DNA from: Sphingobacteriales bacterium
Lineage (GTDB): Bacteria > Bacteroidota > Bacteroidia > Chitinophagales > Chitinophagaceae
Length of the DNA stretch: 64,000 nucleotides
Direction of reading: 5' to 3'
NCBI GenBank assembly: GCA_016235125.1
Contig: JACRLZ010000006.1
Coordinates: forward strand, 186,001-250,000
Position 1 is the stretch's first letter. Every line of letters begins with the position of its first letter. A program made the translations under genes and the position numbers. The notes beneath the pieces are model-generated. The model made no database searches. It had not been told where the DNA came from and saw only the letters and a program-made list of their open reading frames with translations. This document shows positions 53,001 to 61,555 of this stretch, piece after piece.

Positions 53001-54661
53001 GGGGCGGCCCCAAAACCAGCCCCTGTTATAGTTACATTTGTTCCTATTAAACCAGAAACGGGTGTAAATCCTGTTATAATTGGCGCCGGAGATGAAGGAG
53101 GAGCAAAATAGGTAAAATAGGGCAGTGAAAAACCTCCAAAATTATTTGAAACGGTCACTGGCCCCGAAGAACCCGAAGCAACAATGGCTGTAATAACCGT
53201 ATCAGAAACAATGGCGTAAGTGCTGGCAGGCGTTCCTCCACATTTAACTGAAGTAACACCTGTAAAATGGTTGCCGCGAATAAGTACATAGGTGCCCGTG
53301 CTACCGCTGGTTGGCGTAAATGAACTTACTGTAGGAAGATTGGGAACAGAAAAATATTGATAGCGCTTAAGCGTATCAGATCTTCCATTCGATGTAACTA
53401 TTAATTCAATGCTGTCTACTTGGCTGAATATATTGTGAGTGTAAGTTGCATTATAACTGGTACTTCCTTGGACATTGTTGACAATCCAGGAATATTGATA
53501 GTTCGGTTTTGAATAATTGATAAGCTTAACAATATTGGTGGCTGCGACACCTGCTGTATCTATTATGAAAAAAGCTTTTGGAATTGGTGTACCCCCACCA
53601 TTTGTGCTGATCTCCAAAAAATCTTTCATTCCACCACACCACAATTGTGTTTGATTATACACGGATAACTCATTGTGACCATAGCCTAGATATTCAAAAT
53701 TATTATCCCGCGGAAGTGGCTGCCAAACTTTTCCTGAATCAGTTGTTTTGTAAGTGTCAAATCCATTGCCAATTGAATAGCCCGTACTATCATTTACAAA
53801 TTTCATTTTATAGCAAAAAAATGGTGTAGCCAGGCAGTGGTTTTTTTGTGTCCAGCTAGTTCCACCGTTTGATGTATAATATAATCGTAAGCTATCGTTG
53901 GCATCCCGGATATTCAGCCAACCGTTATTAGGAGTTCTGAATGTAGAATAATAGATCAGGCTATTTGATGGAACACTTAAATTTGTCCAACTCTGCCCCC
54001 CATTAGTTGTTTTTACGAGTTTACTTGCATTATAGGCTGACGAAAAAGCAAATACATTATTATTATCAACGGCTTCCAGAAAATCATAATAGCTATCTGG
54101 ATCCGTCCGAACAACAAACCATGATTGGCCCTTATTTGTTGTTTTTAAGATACGATCAGCATCAACGGCAAAGCCGGTTCCGTCATTTTGCGGAAAAACA
54201 GCGTCAGTGATTCCTCCTGATAATTGCCAGGGGTTGTACTGTGAATGATAAACAAGAAGATAAGATTGTCCGCCATTCGTTGAATAGAGGATAGCAGGAA
54301 CCCAGCCATAGTCACCCCAAACAACAATGGTATCCTGGTTAAATGCTTTTACACCTTTTAGCCCAAAGCCAAATGTGAGGTTTACGTTGTAATTGTTATA
54401 ATTAACGTTACCAAGGGTTATATATCTTTTAATGATAGTTCTTCCGCTATCTGACGTAAAACCTACCCAATCCGCACTGTTATCTGTTGAGGCAATATAA
54501 CCGGAAGTTGGAGAATAGAAACTGATTTTTTGAATTTCATTGTTTGTGCCTGCGGGTTCAGAATAAATCTGTCGCATCTGGCTATCGGCATTGGTAAAGC
54601 AGACCAAGACCAACACAAAAGAAAAAATAATATTTTTGTGACAAAGTCGGAGACGCTTCAT
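50060..54661 (-). CDS. Very large T9SS-secreted multidomain surface protein
   Basis: 1533 residues. Signal peptide, then BNR/Ycf48-like repeats (~30-365, e.g. TTNGGQSWTNL, TSNGGTSWTQK), a PKD-like domain, two IPT/TIG domains (~440-610: PTVSSFTPTSGSTGTYVLIRG, PVSGLIGTNVTITGAGF), a run of FG-GAP/VCBS repeats (DLDGDGKPDIVA, DFDNDGKPDIAA, DYDDDNKLDVII; Ca-binding), Ig/PKD-like repeats (~1010-1440, YQWQRNG, YQWKVNG), and a C-terminal T9SS sorting domain (~1455-1533: YYPNPVHSTLFIDSL ... LSSGQYMAVLRR). It should cross the outer membrane by the type IX system and be surface-attached or released. It is probably an adhesin or a substrate-binding scaffold; no catalytic domain was seen. Confidence 0.9.
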   Translation of the reverse strand: MKRLRLCHKNIIFSFVLVLVCFTNADSQMRQIYSEPAGTNNEIQKISFYSPTSGYIASTDNSADWVGFTSDSGRTIIKRYITLGNVNYNNYNVNLTFGFGLKGVKAFNQDTIVVWGDYGWVPAILYSTNGGQSYLLVYHSQYNPWQLSGGITDAVFPQNDGTGFAVDADRILKTTNKGQSWFVVRTDPDSYYDFLEAVDNNNVFAFSSAYNASKLVKTTNGGQSWTNLSVPSNSLIYYSTFRTPNNGWLNIRDANDSLRLYYTSNGGTSWTQKNHCLATPFFCYKMKFVNDSTGYSIGNGFDTYKTTDSGKVWQPLPRDNNFEYLGYGHNELSVYNQTQLWCGGMKDFLEISTNGGGTPIPKAFFIIDTAGVAATNIVKLINYSKPNYQYSWIVNNVQGSTSYNATYTHNIFSQVDSIELIVTSNGRSDTLKRYQYFSVPNLPTVSSFTPTSGSTGTYVLIRGNHFTGVTSVKCGGTPASTYAIVSDTVITAIVASGSSGPVTVSNNFGGFSLPYFTYFAPPSSPAPIITGFTPVSGLIGTNVTITGAGFGAAPSNNIVYFGATRASIISASATQISCTVPAGASYEPISVLNTSTNLTGRSLKPFGVLFNDSSNFTPSSYREVLTFNYSNYPKHVAGKDLDADGKPDLITVITAINGDSVVAYRNTTNGSNFSFGPRKNIGLIPPYTMGMFDINDLDGDGKPDIVAITNDQNLAVIRNTSATGTLSFANQINVTCGGGGTQNAEIADFDNDGKPDIAAATFSSARMIAVVRNTSSPGYFSFGPPLNFNTADIPVQIAVGDLDGDGKNDIVSYNYSATSASTFSAFRNITTGNNISFAPHIDFGVVGTSVQARTVRIADYDDDNKLDVIIMNDNNYSIYRNTSSGTTIAFAAPITVTVPFPQGSWVSNLSGDMKPDLLLGSAMWRHFSLVRNTSVPGAITNDAPIDIEGNPNNTLPYYTNAADFNMDGKIDIISSGSNDRKLTIFRNAMGTPIIFSGTYFCPGMTRSHTSDITGTSYQWQLNTGSGFTNISNNATYSGTQTSTLTIASVPYSFNGYIYRCIVNGNLYSSLYVLVMNPSAPPSVSISTPTTSICYGTSVQFTATGTNTGPATSYGWQVNGVFVPNENGPTFTTTTLTNGSTVRGYLSNFCSTPNEAFSNIITMTVTGQPATVSISASQTIVCTGTSVTFSSTVTNPGPSPIYQWKVNGVNAGTNSPTFTTSSLTNGAQVSLTLTTAATSCGTNPPVTSNIITMTVSNPVTPSVSVVANPNPFCQGGFIIFTATPVNGGPSPSYQWQRNGINFGGNTNSLSTGFLNNGDLVQVIMTSNANCPVPPTATSNTITVSIINTVVPVLSISGSTTVNSGQSTTITAVPTNGGTVPAYQWQDSTNTHTWQNISGATNSTLVYLPASTGNKIRCILTSNANCASPTTATSNTLTFTVNTVTGTPPAPVSSYNIRYYPNPVHSTLFIDSLRLSDKWQTLDIIGINSNKVLVSVNISNRRTATLNVERLSSGQYMAVLRRKNGSIAYLKFIKL

Positions 54662-54723
54662 GCCCCAAAGTGATTTAATGGTGAAAATAACAATAAAAAT
54701 AGTCGCACCAAGGACAGATACTG

Positions 54724-56586
54724 CTACCTTCCCATAAACACCATCAGTATCTGTACATCGCTTGGATTAATACCCGAGATACGGCTGGCCTGTCCCAGTG
54801 TTCGGGGTTTTATTTTGGTAAGCTTTTCTCTTGCTTCATTGCCTAGAGATGAAATTTTTTTATAATCAAAGGCCTCTGGAATTTCAAGATCTTCTAATTG
54901 AGACATTCGTTGTACCAGCTCCCTCTCCTTTTCAATATAAACATCATATTTGATTTGTATTGACGCCTGCTCTATTGTTTCTTTAGTGAAAGGCGATAGA
55001 GTTTCTTTCAGTTTTGGTAAAGCAGCAGTTAGGTCATCTAACTCAACGCCGGGGCGAAGCAATATTTTTTCAATTTTTTGTTTTTCTGTTATAAGGGATG
55101 AATTGTTTTTTTCAAACCAATTATTTATTTCCACGGGCTCTGCTGATATTTCTTTAAGCAGTGTTTTTACTTTTTCAACGGAATCTTTCTTGTCAGCTAC
55201 TTTATTCATTCTTTCCTGTGAGGCAAGGCCAAGGCGATAGCTTAATTCGGTCAGTCTCAAATCGGCATTATCCTGACGCAGCAGGGTTCTGAATTCAGCT
55301 CTTGATGTAAACATTCTGTAGGGCTCTTGTGTGCCTTTGCTTATCAGGTCATCAATCAATACACCGATATAAGCGTCACTTCTTTTTAAAATTATTGGTT
55401 TTAGTTCTTTTGTTTTTTGATGTGCATTGATTCCTGCCATTAAACCCTGGCAGGCAGCTTCTTCATAACCGGTTGTGCCATTTATCTGACCGGCAAAAAA
55501 TAAATTGTGAAGGAGCTTGGTTTCCAAAGAGTAATCAAGTTGGGTAGGAGGAAAAAAATCATATTCAATAGCGTAGCCAGGACGGAACATCTTGACATTT
55601 TCAAAACCCACTATATTACGAAGTGCTTCGTATTGTGTTTCTTCAGGTAGTGATGTCGAAAATCCATTGACATATATTTCGACTGTATTCCATCCTTCTG
55701 GTTCTATAAAAAGCTGGTGTCTTTCTCTTTCTGAAAAGCGATTGATTTTATCTTCAATGCTTGGACAATATCTTGGTCCCACCCCGTCAATTCGACCCGC
55801 AAACATCGGGCTTCTGTCGAAGCCGGTTTTCAGTATATCATGAACTTTCTGATTTGTATATGTTATCCAGCAGCTTTTTTGCGTTTCGGGTTTTTGAGTA
55901 TTTGTAAAAGAAAATCCAATGATTTCATCATCACCAGGCTGTTCTTCCATTTTCGAATAATTCAGACTGCGGCCATCAATTCTTGGTGGAGTACCTGTTT
56001 TAAGCCGATCGCTTTCAAATCCAAGAGAAACAAGCTGTTCGGTAATTCCTGTTGCCGATTTTTCAGCCATCCTTCCCCCTCCAAAATTCTTTTCACCGAT
56101 ATGTACTATCCCATTCAGAAAAGTACCATTAGTCAACACTACCGATTTTGCTTTTATCGCATGACCAAGTCCGGTTAAAACGCCATTGCATCCGCCATTT
56201 TTTATCAATAATCCCTTTACCATATCTTGGTAAAAATCCAGGTTTGCAGTCTTTTCTAACATTTCCCGCCATTTCAGGTGAAACAACATTCGGTCGTTTT
56301 GAGCCCGGGGGCTCCACATAGCCGGCCCCTTGCTTCTGTTTAGCATCCGGAATTGTATCATTGATAGATCTGTAATGATTCCGGAATATCCTCCCATAGC
56401 ATCTATTTCTCTCACAATCTGACCTTTAGCAATCCCCCCCATGGCTGGATTACAACTCATTTGGGCAATGGTCTGCATATTCATGGTTATCAACAAAGTA
56501 CGGGAACCAAGATTCGCAGCGGCAGCAGCAGCCTCACAGCCTGCATGACCAGCACCAACTACTATTACATCATATTCAGGAAACAT
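54724..56586 (-). CDS. mnmG: tRNA U34 modification enzyme MnmG (GidA)
   Basis: 620 residues from ATG 56586. FAD- and folate-using subunit that, with MnmE, installs the carboxymethylaminomethyl group on tRNA wobble U34. Signatures: YDVIVVGAGHAGCEAAAAAA (FAD), QMSCNPAMGGIAKGQIVREID, MWSPRAQNDR, GTFLNGIVHIG, GMAGYEEA-type GTTGYEEAACQGLMAGINA, and C-terminal KPRTLGQASRISGINPSD. mnmG is often close to the origin; here it is ~49 kb from the candidate oriC and directly beside parS-like sites. A TACCTTTG box (minus, 56593-56600) lies six bases before the ATG. Confidence 0.97.
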   Translation of the reverse strand: MFPEYDVIVVGAGHAGCEAAAAAANLGSRTLLITMNMQTIAQMSCNPAMGGIAKGQIVREIDAMGGYSGIITDLSMIQFRMLNRSKGPAMWSPRAQNDRMLFHLKWREMLEKTANLDFYQDMVKGLLIKNGGCNGVLTGLGHAIKAKSVVLTNGTFLNGIVHIGEKNFGGGRMAEKSATGITEQLVSLGFESDRLKTGTPPRIDGRSLNYSKMEEQPGDDEIIGFSFTNTQKPETQKSCWITYTNQKVHDILKTGFDRSPMFAGRIDGVGPRYCPSIEDKINRFSERERHQLFIEPEGWNTVEIYVNGFSTSLPEETQYEALRNIVGFENVKMFRPGYAIEYDFFPPTQLDYSLETKLLHNLFFAGQINGTTGYEEAACQGLMAGINAHQKTKELKPIILKRSDAYIGVLIDDLISKGTQEPYRMFTSRAEFRTLLRQDNADLRLTELSYRLGLASQERMNKVADKKDSVEKVKTLLKEISAEPVEINNWFEKNNSSLITEKQKIEKILLRPGVELDDLTAALPKLKETLSPFTKETIEQASIQIKYDVYIEKERELVQRMSQLEDLEIPEAFDYKKISSLGNEAREKLTKIKPRTLGQASRISGINPSDVQILMVFMGR

Positions 56587-56654
56587 GGGGTGCAAAGGTA
56601 GGAACACAAATTGGATGGATTTGGTAATGGCATTCGTGTTTCTGGATGCGTACT

Positions 56655-56711
56655 CGTTTCACGGGAAACGATATTTTAAGGAGAAAACAATTTTATTTTT
56701 CCCGTGAAACA
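56655..56711. other. parS: Pair of parS-like centromere sites
   Basis: CGTTTCACGGGAAACG (56655-56670) matches the conserved ParB site TGTTTCACGTGAAACA at 13 of 16 positions, with perfect arms. A second, inverted copy, TTTTTCCCGTGAAACA (56696-56711), matches at 14 of 16. The two share an exact 13-base unit, GTTTCACGGGAAA, in opposite orientations. They fill the gap between ybeY and mnmG, a usual neighbourhood of parS in other bacteria. The central G in place of T is a deviation. Confidence 0.55.
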
Positions 56712-57143
56712 CTAACCTTGATATTTTCTCAAATAAAGATCCTCTTTTATTCTTATCCTTTTTTTCTCTGCCCTGGTTTTGTCGCTATATCCGCATAAGT
56801 GTAAAACTCCATGAAAAATAACCCGATGAAGCTCGGATTTGAAAGAGGTATTTAAAGATTTCGCATTTTCTTTAACCCTGTCAGCACTTATGTAAACTTC
56901 AGCACAAACCCCAGAATTTTCAGAAAGATCAAAACTTATGATATCTGTATAAAAATTGTGCTTTAAAAACCTCTTATTAATCTCCAAAAGTCTTTCGTCA
57001 GAACAAAAAATATAATTGATAGACTCCAGCTCAGTTTTTTCACTTTTGAAGATAAATTCAATAAAAGCTTTCAGCTGGGAACGATCATTCAGGGTAACCC
57101 CCCTTTTTTCAAAAAAAAAATAAACTTTTGATTTTGAAGACAT
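56712..57143 (-). CDS. ybeY: rRNA maturation endoribonuclease YbeY
   Basis: 143 residues from ATG 57143 (MSSKSKVYFFFEKRG). Zn-dependent RNase acting in 16S rRNA maturation and ribosome quality control. The motif is HGVLHLCGYSDKTRAEKKRI: the first two His ligands are present, but the third position of the H-x3-H-x5-H motif is Asp, as is usual for Bacteroidota YbeY. The N-terminal ISFDLSENSG and YISADRVKENA segments also fit. It precedes mnmG on the same strand, with the parS-like pair between them. Confidence 0.92.
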   Translation of the reverse strand: MSSKSKVYFFFEKRGVTLNDRSQLKAFIEFIFKSEKTELESINYIFCSDERLLEINKRFLKHNFYTDIISFDLSENSGVCAEVYISADRVKENAKSLNTSFKSELHRVIFHGVLHLCGYSDKTRAEKKRIRIKEDLYLRKYQG

Positions 57144-57205
57144 GTTTGTCAAAAGTCGTAAAGAATTATTACCCGTCAAGATTAGTTTTGCTGCAAATAA
57201 GTTTC

Positions 57206-57436
57206 ATGAGAATAAAGCTATCAGACCTTAAACCGGGAGAACAAGGGACAATTAGGGAATTCAAGGACAACGATATTTTTTTAAAACTAATGGAAATGGG
57301 ATGTGTCCCCGGGGAGAAAATAGTTATGGAAAACAAAGCCCCTCTTGGGGATCCATTATCTGTAAATGTGGCTGGTTATCATTTAAGTCTTCGATTAGAT
57401 GAAGCCGAGAAAATAATTGTAGAAATAAATAATTGA
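57206..57436 (+). CDS. feoA: FeoA-domain protein
   Basis: 76-residue SH3-like FeoA protein: LSDLKPGEQGTIREFKDND, LMEMGCVPGEKIVMENKAPLGDPLSV, GYHLSLRLDEAEKIIVE. FeoA supports Fe2+ uptake by FeoB. The two are not adjacent here (feoB is on the other strand at 61.6 kb), so this may act in trans on that FeoB or be a stand-alone member. A possible TAGTTTTG -7 box lies at 57183-57190, 16 bases before the ATG. nadD follows after 15 bases. Confidence 0.9.
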   Translation: MRIKLSDLKPGEQGTIREFKDNDIFLKLMEMGCVPGEKIVMENKAPLGDPLSVNVAGYHLSLRLDEAEKIIVEINN

Positions 57437-57451
57437 AAATCAATTAATTAG

Positions 57452-58021
57452 ATGAAAATTGGTTTATTGTTTGGCTCATTTAATCCAATTCATATTGGAC
57501 ATTTAATAGTTGCAAACCATATACTTAACGAAACAGATATTGAAAAAGTTTGGATAGTTGTGTCTCCTCAAAACCCTTTTAAAGCAGAATCTAATCTTTT
57601 AAATGAATATCACAGACTTCACCTGGTCAGAATTGCAACTGAGGATGATAATCGCATAAAAGCCTCTGATATAGAATTTCAACTTCCCAAACCATCTTAT
57701 ACCGCCAATACTCTTATTTATCTGGCAGAAAAATATCCGGATAAAGAGTTTTGTATTATTATGGGCAGCGATAGTTTTAGAAACCTTGGCAGTTGGAAAA
57801 ACTGGGAAACGATAATAAAAAATTATGAAATATACGTTTACTTAAGACCGGGGTTTGATTTTAAAAACGATAAAGGCGCCAAAGCAATTGTGGTAAAAGC
57901 GCCTCTTCTTCAAATTTCAGCTACTGAACTACGTAATAACATCAAAAAAGGAAAATCGATTCGTTACATGGTACCGGATAAAGTGCTTGAGGAAATAGAG
58001 AGAGGAGGCTACTATAAATAA
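57452..58021 (+). CDS. nadD: Nicotinate-nucleotide adenylyltransferase
   Basis: 189 residues. Transfers AMP to nicotinate mononucleotide in NAD synthesis. Signatures: LLFGSFNPIHIGHLIVANHI (GxFxPxHxGH nucleotidyl-transfer motif), IVVSPQNPFK, LPKPSYTANTLIYL, IMGSDSFRNLGSWKNWETI and the ISATELRNNIKKGKSIRYMV C-terminal motif. It closes a short unit feoA-nadD and converges on chrA with five bases between the stops. Confidence 0.93.
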   Translation: MKIGLLFGSFNPIHIGHLIVANHILNETDIEKVWIVVSPQNPFKAESNLLNEYHRLHLVRIATEDDNRIKASDIEFQLPKPSYTANTLIYLAEKYPDKEFCIIMGSDSFRNLGSWKNWETIIKNYEIYVYLRPGFDFKNDKGAKAIVVKAPLLQISATELRNNIKKGKSIRYMVPDKVLEEIERGGYYK

Positions 58022-58026
58022 GGCTA

Positions 58027-59271
58027 CTAGTGAAAAAAATATCCGAGTAATAAACAACTAATAACAATCAGGGGGGCGGCCAGGCGGGTAAAATTGAGTA
58101 ACAAAAATGTACCGGCTATAACAGCAACATTAATCAGGCTTACTGTTTTTAGTTCTGAAATAGAAATATCTTTCATGATATAAAACGTAGAAGCAACCAT
58201 TATTCCCACAACAGCAGCATTAATTCCTTCTAACGAACGATAAACAACAGCATATTTTTTTAAATTATTCCATATTGGAAAAAAGAAAAGAACCAATAAC
58301 GCACTTGGCAAAAAAATAGCGATCATCCCTATAATACAGCCTAACAATTGCATTTCTTTTCCCATATCCTTTAAGGCCATTCCTCCCGCAAAGGCAGCGA
58401 TTGAAAAAACCGGCCCAGGCATAGCTCTGACAATTCCCATTCCCGTATACATATCATTTTCATCAATTTTAATAACATTCTCATCTTTCTTTTTCATTGC
58501 TGCGGGTCTTACACTGAATTGTTCATACATCATTGGCATCAGCACCTGACCACCCCCAAAAACAAGACTGCCCATTCGATAGGTGTTCTCAAAAAGATTA
58601 AGAGGCTTACGATTGGGCCAATCTTCTTTTTTTGCAGTCTCAGATAGAATACCCGCCACAATAAATATTATTCCAAACAACCAAAAATTCCACCATTTGA
58701 TTTTTTTAGGCTTTAATTCAGTTTGCGGTATCCGCTTGTGACTGATATTTGTTACAAGTCCGCCAGCTAAAATCAAAGAGGGAATTACCCAGGGCTGCCC
58801 GAATAAAAAATAAGTAATACCCGAACCAAAAATCATTATCACCCAGGTAATAGTATTTTTAATAGCATGAGGAAACGTAGCCACAGAAGCATAAAGCAAA
58901 AATCCCGCAGCCATGGGGGCAATAAATTTAAAGATATCTGTTCCAAGCTGACGACTGTCGATATATCCCAATAAAAACGATAAGCCACCCATCAATATAC
59001 AAGCCGGCAGAATCCAGATAATAAGGGTTAATACTGCAAGCGGTACCCCGCCTCTTTTATAACCAATCAAAGTAAGTGTTTGTGTGGAAGATGCCCCGGG
59101 CAGCAACTGACAAAAAGCATTGTATTCCATCAGCTCTTCCTCAGAAACATAAGGTCTGCGGTGCACAAATGTTTTCATCATCATACCAATGTGGCCCTGA
59201 GGTCCGCCAAAAGCGGTTAGACTGTGTAAGAATACAGCCCTGAGAAAAGGAATGTGGCGTAGCAGTAGCAT
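58027..59271 (-). CDS. chrA: ChrA-family chromate transporter
   Basis: 414 residues with about twelve membrane helices in two CHR repeats. The N-terminal repeat has [18 protein letters not shown] and [19 protein letters not shown]; the second has [22 protein letters not shown] and [19 protein letters not shown]. Family members expel chromate or act as anion antiporters; the long fused form is the classic ChrA. No chrB or chromate regulator is visible, so its real substrate is not certain. It is divergent from the M20 hydrolase. Confidence 0.88.
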   Translation of the reverse strand: MLLLRHIPFLRAVFLHSLTAFGGPQGHIGMMMKTFVHRRPYVSEEELMEYNAFCQLLPGASSTQTLTLIGYKRGGVPLAVLTLIIWILPACILMGGLSFLLGYIDSRQLGTDIFKFIAPMAAGFLLYASVATFPHAIKNTITWVIMIFGSGITYFLFGQPWVIPSLILAGGLVTNISHKRIPQTELKPKKIKWWNFWLFGIIFIVAGILSETAKKEDWPNRKPLNLFENTYRMGSLVFGGGQVLMPMMYEQFSVRPAAMKKKDENVIKIDENDMYTGMGIVRAMPGPVFSIAAFAGGMALKDMGKEMQLLGCIIGMIAIFLPSALLVLFFFPIWNNLKKYAVVYRSLEGINAAVVGIMVASTFYIMKDISISELKTVSLINVAVIAGTFLLLNFTRLAAPLIVISCLLLGYFFH

Positions 59272-59359
59272 TGAAGTCTAAATATAAATAAATTCATCTT
59301 AGCTTAAAATGACAGTGCTGGATACAACATTTACAGTAAATTCATCCAAAATATTACGG

Positions 59360-60661
59360 ATGAAACCAACAATTTTATTTGTGGCGATTATTCTTATTTC
59401 GATTCAAACTTTTTCGCAAAATGATATTGCCAGGCTGAAAGAAAAAATTGCTGTCGAAACGGAAAAAATTGAACTACGGTGCAAAGCCTGGCGAAGAGAT
59501 ATTCATGAACACCCCGAACTGGGAAATAATGAAAGGAGAACAGCTAAACTGGTTACGGAACATTTACAAAAGCTGGGGATAGAAGTAAAAGAAGGTGTTG
59601 CAAAAACCGGGGTAGTGGGCATTTTAAAAGGAGGAAAACCAGGACCCTGTATTGCCCTTAGGGCAGACATGGATGCGTTACCGATCATTGAAAGAAATAA
59701 TCTCCCTTTTGCTTCAAGGGAAAAATCAATTTATAACAGACAAGAGGTAGGAGTGATGCATGCCTGTGGCCATGATACACATGTGGCTATGCTGATGAGT
59801 GTCGCAGAAATCCTATCGGGAATGAAAAACGATCTGAAAGGAACGGTAAAATTCATTTTTCAGCCTTCAGAAGAAGGGCCTCCGGAAGGCGAGGAGGGCG
59901 GCGCTCCATTGATGGTGAAAGAAGGAGTTATGGAAAATCCCAAAGTGGATGCAATATTCGGGTTACACATTGAATCAAATGTTGAAGTGGGACAAATTCA
60001 CTATAAACCCGGAGCTTTTATGGCATCATCCGATTGGTTTCATATTGTTGTGAAAGGAAAAGGAAGTCATGGTTCACAACCATGGCTTGGCGTGGACCCG
60101 GTTCAGATATCAGCGCAAATAATTGAAGGACTACAAAGCATTGTAAGCAGACAAATGGATCTGACAAAGGCTCCTGTTGTAATTACTGTTGGAAAAATCA
60201 ATGCCGGCGTAAGAAGCAATATCATTCCCGAAGAATGTGTGATGGACGGTACCATTCGTACACTTGATAAGAACATGCAAAAAGATGTGCATGAAAAAAT
60301 AAAATTGATGGTGCAGAAAATTGCTGAAGCGTCCGGCGCAGAAGCTACTGTTACGATCGACACCAAAACATTGGTGACCTACAATACACCTGAGCTGGTT
60401 GCCAAAACAATTCCTTCACTACAATCAGCAGCAGGTGCTGAGAATGTAAGGGAAACCGAATGGAAGACCGGCGCCGAAGATTTTTCATATTTTGGCACCA
60501 AGGCCCCAGCCTTCTTTTTTTATCTCGGGGGAATGCCCAAAGGAAATGATCCGAAAAAAGCACCGCCGCATCATACCCCCGAGTTTATGATTGATGAAAG
60601 CGGAATGAAAACCGGCATCAGGGCTTTTTGCCATATTGTAATCGATTACCTGAACCGTTGA
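59360..60661 (+). CDS. Secreted M20-family amidohydrolase
   Basis: 433 residues from ATG 59360 (signal peptide KPTILFVAIILISIQTFSQ). M20D-type metallo-amidohydrolase like indole-acetyl-amino-acid or N-acyl amino acid hydrolases: RDIHEHPELGNNERRTA, ALRADMDALPI, MHACGHDTHVAMLM (metal His/Asp), QPSEEGPPEGEEGGAPLMV, FGLHIES and ETEWKTGAEDFSYFG. It should remove acyl groups from amino acids or peptides in the periplasm. The upstream in-frame start at 59309 would hide the signal peptide and is less likely. Confidence 0.9.
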   Translation: MKPTILFVAIILISIQTFSQNDIARLKEKIAVETEKIELRCKAWRRDIHEHPELGNNERRTAKLVTEHLQKLGIEVKEGVAKTGVVGILKGGKPGPCIALRADMDALPIIERNNLPFASREKSIYNRQEVGVMHACGHDTHVAMLMSVAEILSGMKNDLKGTVKFIFQPSEEGPPEGEEGGAPLMVKEGVMENPKVDAIFGLHIESNVEVGQIHYKPGAFMASSDWFHIVVKGKGSHGSQPWLGVDPVQISAQIIEGLQSIVSRQMDLTKAPVVITVGKINAGVRSNIIPEECVMDGTIRTLDKNMQKDVHEKIKLMVQKIAEASGAEATVTIDTKTLVTYNTPELVAKTIPSLQSAAGAENVRETEWKTGAEDFSYFGTKAPAFFFYLGGMPKGNDPKKAPPHHTPEFMIDESGMKTGIRAFCHIVIDYLNR

Positions 60662-60677
60662 TCAGAATCATTAAACA

Positions 60678-61547
60678 ATGAAAGTTTCTTTTTTGATAAC
60701 GCTTTTTCTTTTCCAGTCATTTTTGTTTGCACAAAAAGCCGATAAAAAACTTCAATCAACTGTTCAGGAAGCTATTGCAGGATTCAATGGAGATATTGGG
60801 ATTTATGTAAAAAATATTCGAACCGGAAAAACAGTTTCCATTAACGCCGATACAATTTTTCCCACAGCAAGTATTGTGAAAGTGCCGATAATGACGGGGA
60901 TTGTTTATAAACTGCATACAGGAGAACTAAAATATGATTCACTGTTTACTTACAAAGATTCACTGCTGTATGAAGGAGAAGACATTCTTGGCTCTTTTAA
61001 AAGCGGGGAAAAAATTGCACTGAAAAAATTACTGATGTTGATGCTTACCACCAGCGACAACACCGCCAGCCTCTGGTTGCAGAGTATAGCCGGTACAGGA
61101 ACAAGAATAAATCAAATATTAGATAGCCTTGGTTTTAAAGACACAAGGATAAACTCGAGAACTCCCGGCCGGGAAGCTAACCGGGCTAAATACCAGTGGG
61201 GACAAACAACACCCAAAGAAATGGGAATCCTGTTTGAAAAAATTTACCGCAAAGAAATTTTTTCAGCGGAAGCCTGTGAAAAAATGATGAGAATACTCGG
61301 AAGAAATTTTTGGGATGAGGATGAAGCCATTTCTCAAATACCGCCGACCATTGAAGTGTTCAGTAAAAACGGATGTGTAAATGCATCAAGAAGCGAGGCA
61401 ATGATTGTTAATGCGCCTCACAATCCGTATGTATTTTGCATTTTTACCAAGAACAACAAAGACCAGCAATGGACACATGATAATGAAGCATGGGTGATGG
61501 CGAGAAAACTATCAAAATTATTGTGGGATTATTTTGAATCCCAATAA
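60678..61547 (+). CDS. Class A beta-lactamase-like serine hydrolase
   Basis: 289 residues with a signal peptide (FLITLFLFQSFLFAQ). The serine hydrolase motifs are PTASIVKVP (Ser65-x-x-Lys68), TTSDNTAS (Ser126-Asp-Asn), and SKNGCVNAS at the KTG position (Lys230-Asn-Gly232). Class A enzymes normally have Lys-Thr-Gly there, so the Asn suggests a different substrate or reduced beta-lactamase activity. It follows the M20 gene after 16 bases, so the two may be co-transcribed periplasmic enzymes. Confidence 0.85.
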   Translation: MKVSFLITLFLFQSFLFAQKADKKLQSTVQEAIAGFNGDIGIYVKNIRTGKTVSINADTIFPTASIVKVPIMTGIVYKLHTGELKYDSLFTYKDSLLYEGEDILGSFKSGEKIALKKLLMLMLTTSDNTASLWLQSIAGTGTRINQILDSLGFKDTRINSRTPGREANRAKYQWGQTTPKEMGILFEKIYRKEIFSAEACEKMMRILGRNFWDEDEAISQIPPTIEVFSKNGCVNASRSEAMIVNAPHNPYVFCIFTKNNKDQQWTHDNEAWVMARKLSKLLWDYFESQ

Positions 61548-61555
61548 TGAAAAAA

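Noticed and set aside
54724..56586. Placing oriC next to mnmG rather than at 7 kb
   Set aside because: The gap beside mnmG holds parS-like sites but no TTATCCACA-type boxes or A/T-rich unwinding tract, so the 7 kb gap is the better candidate.
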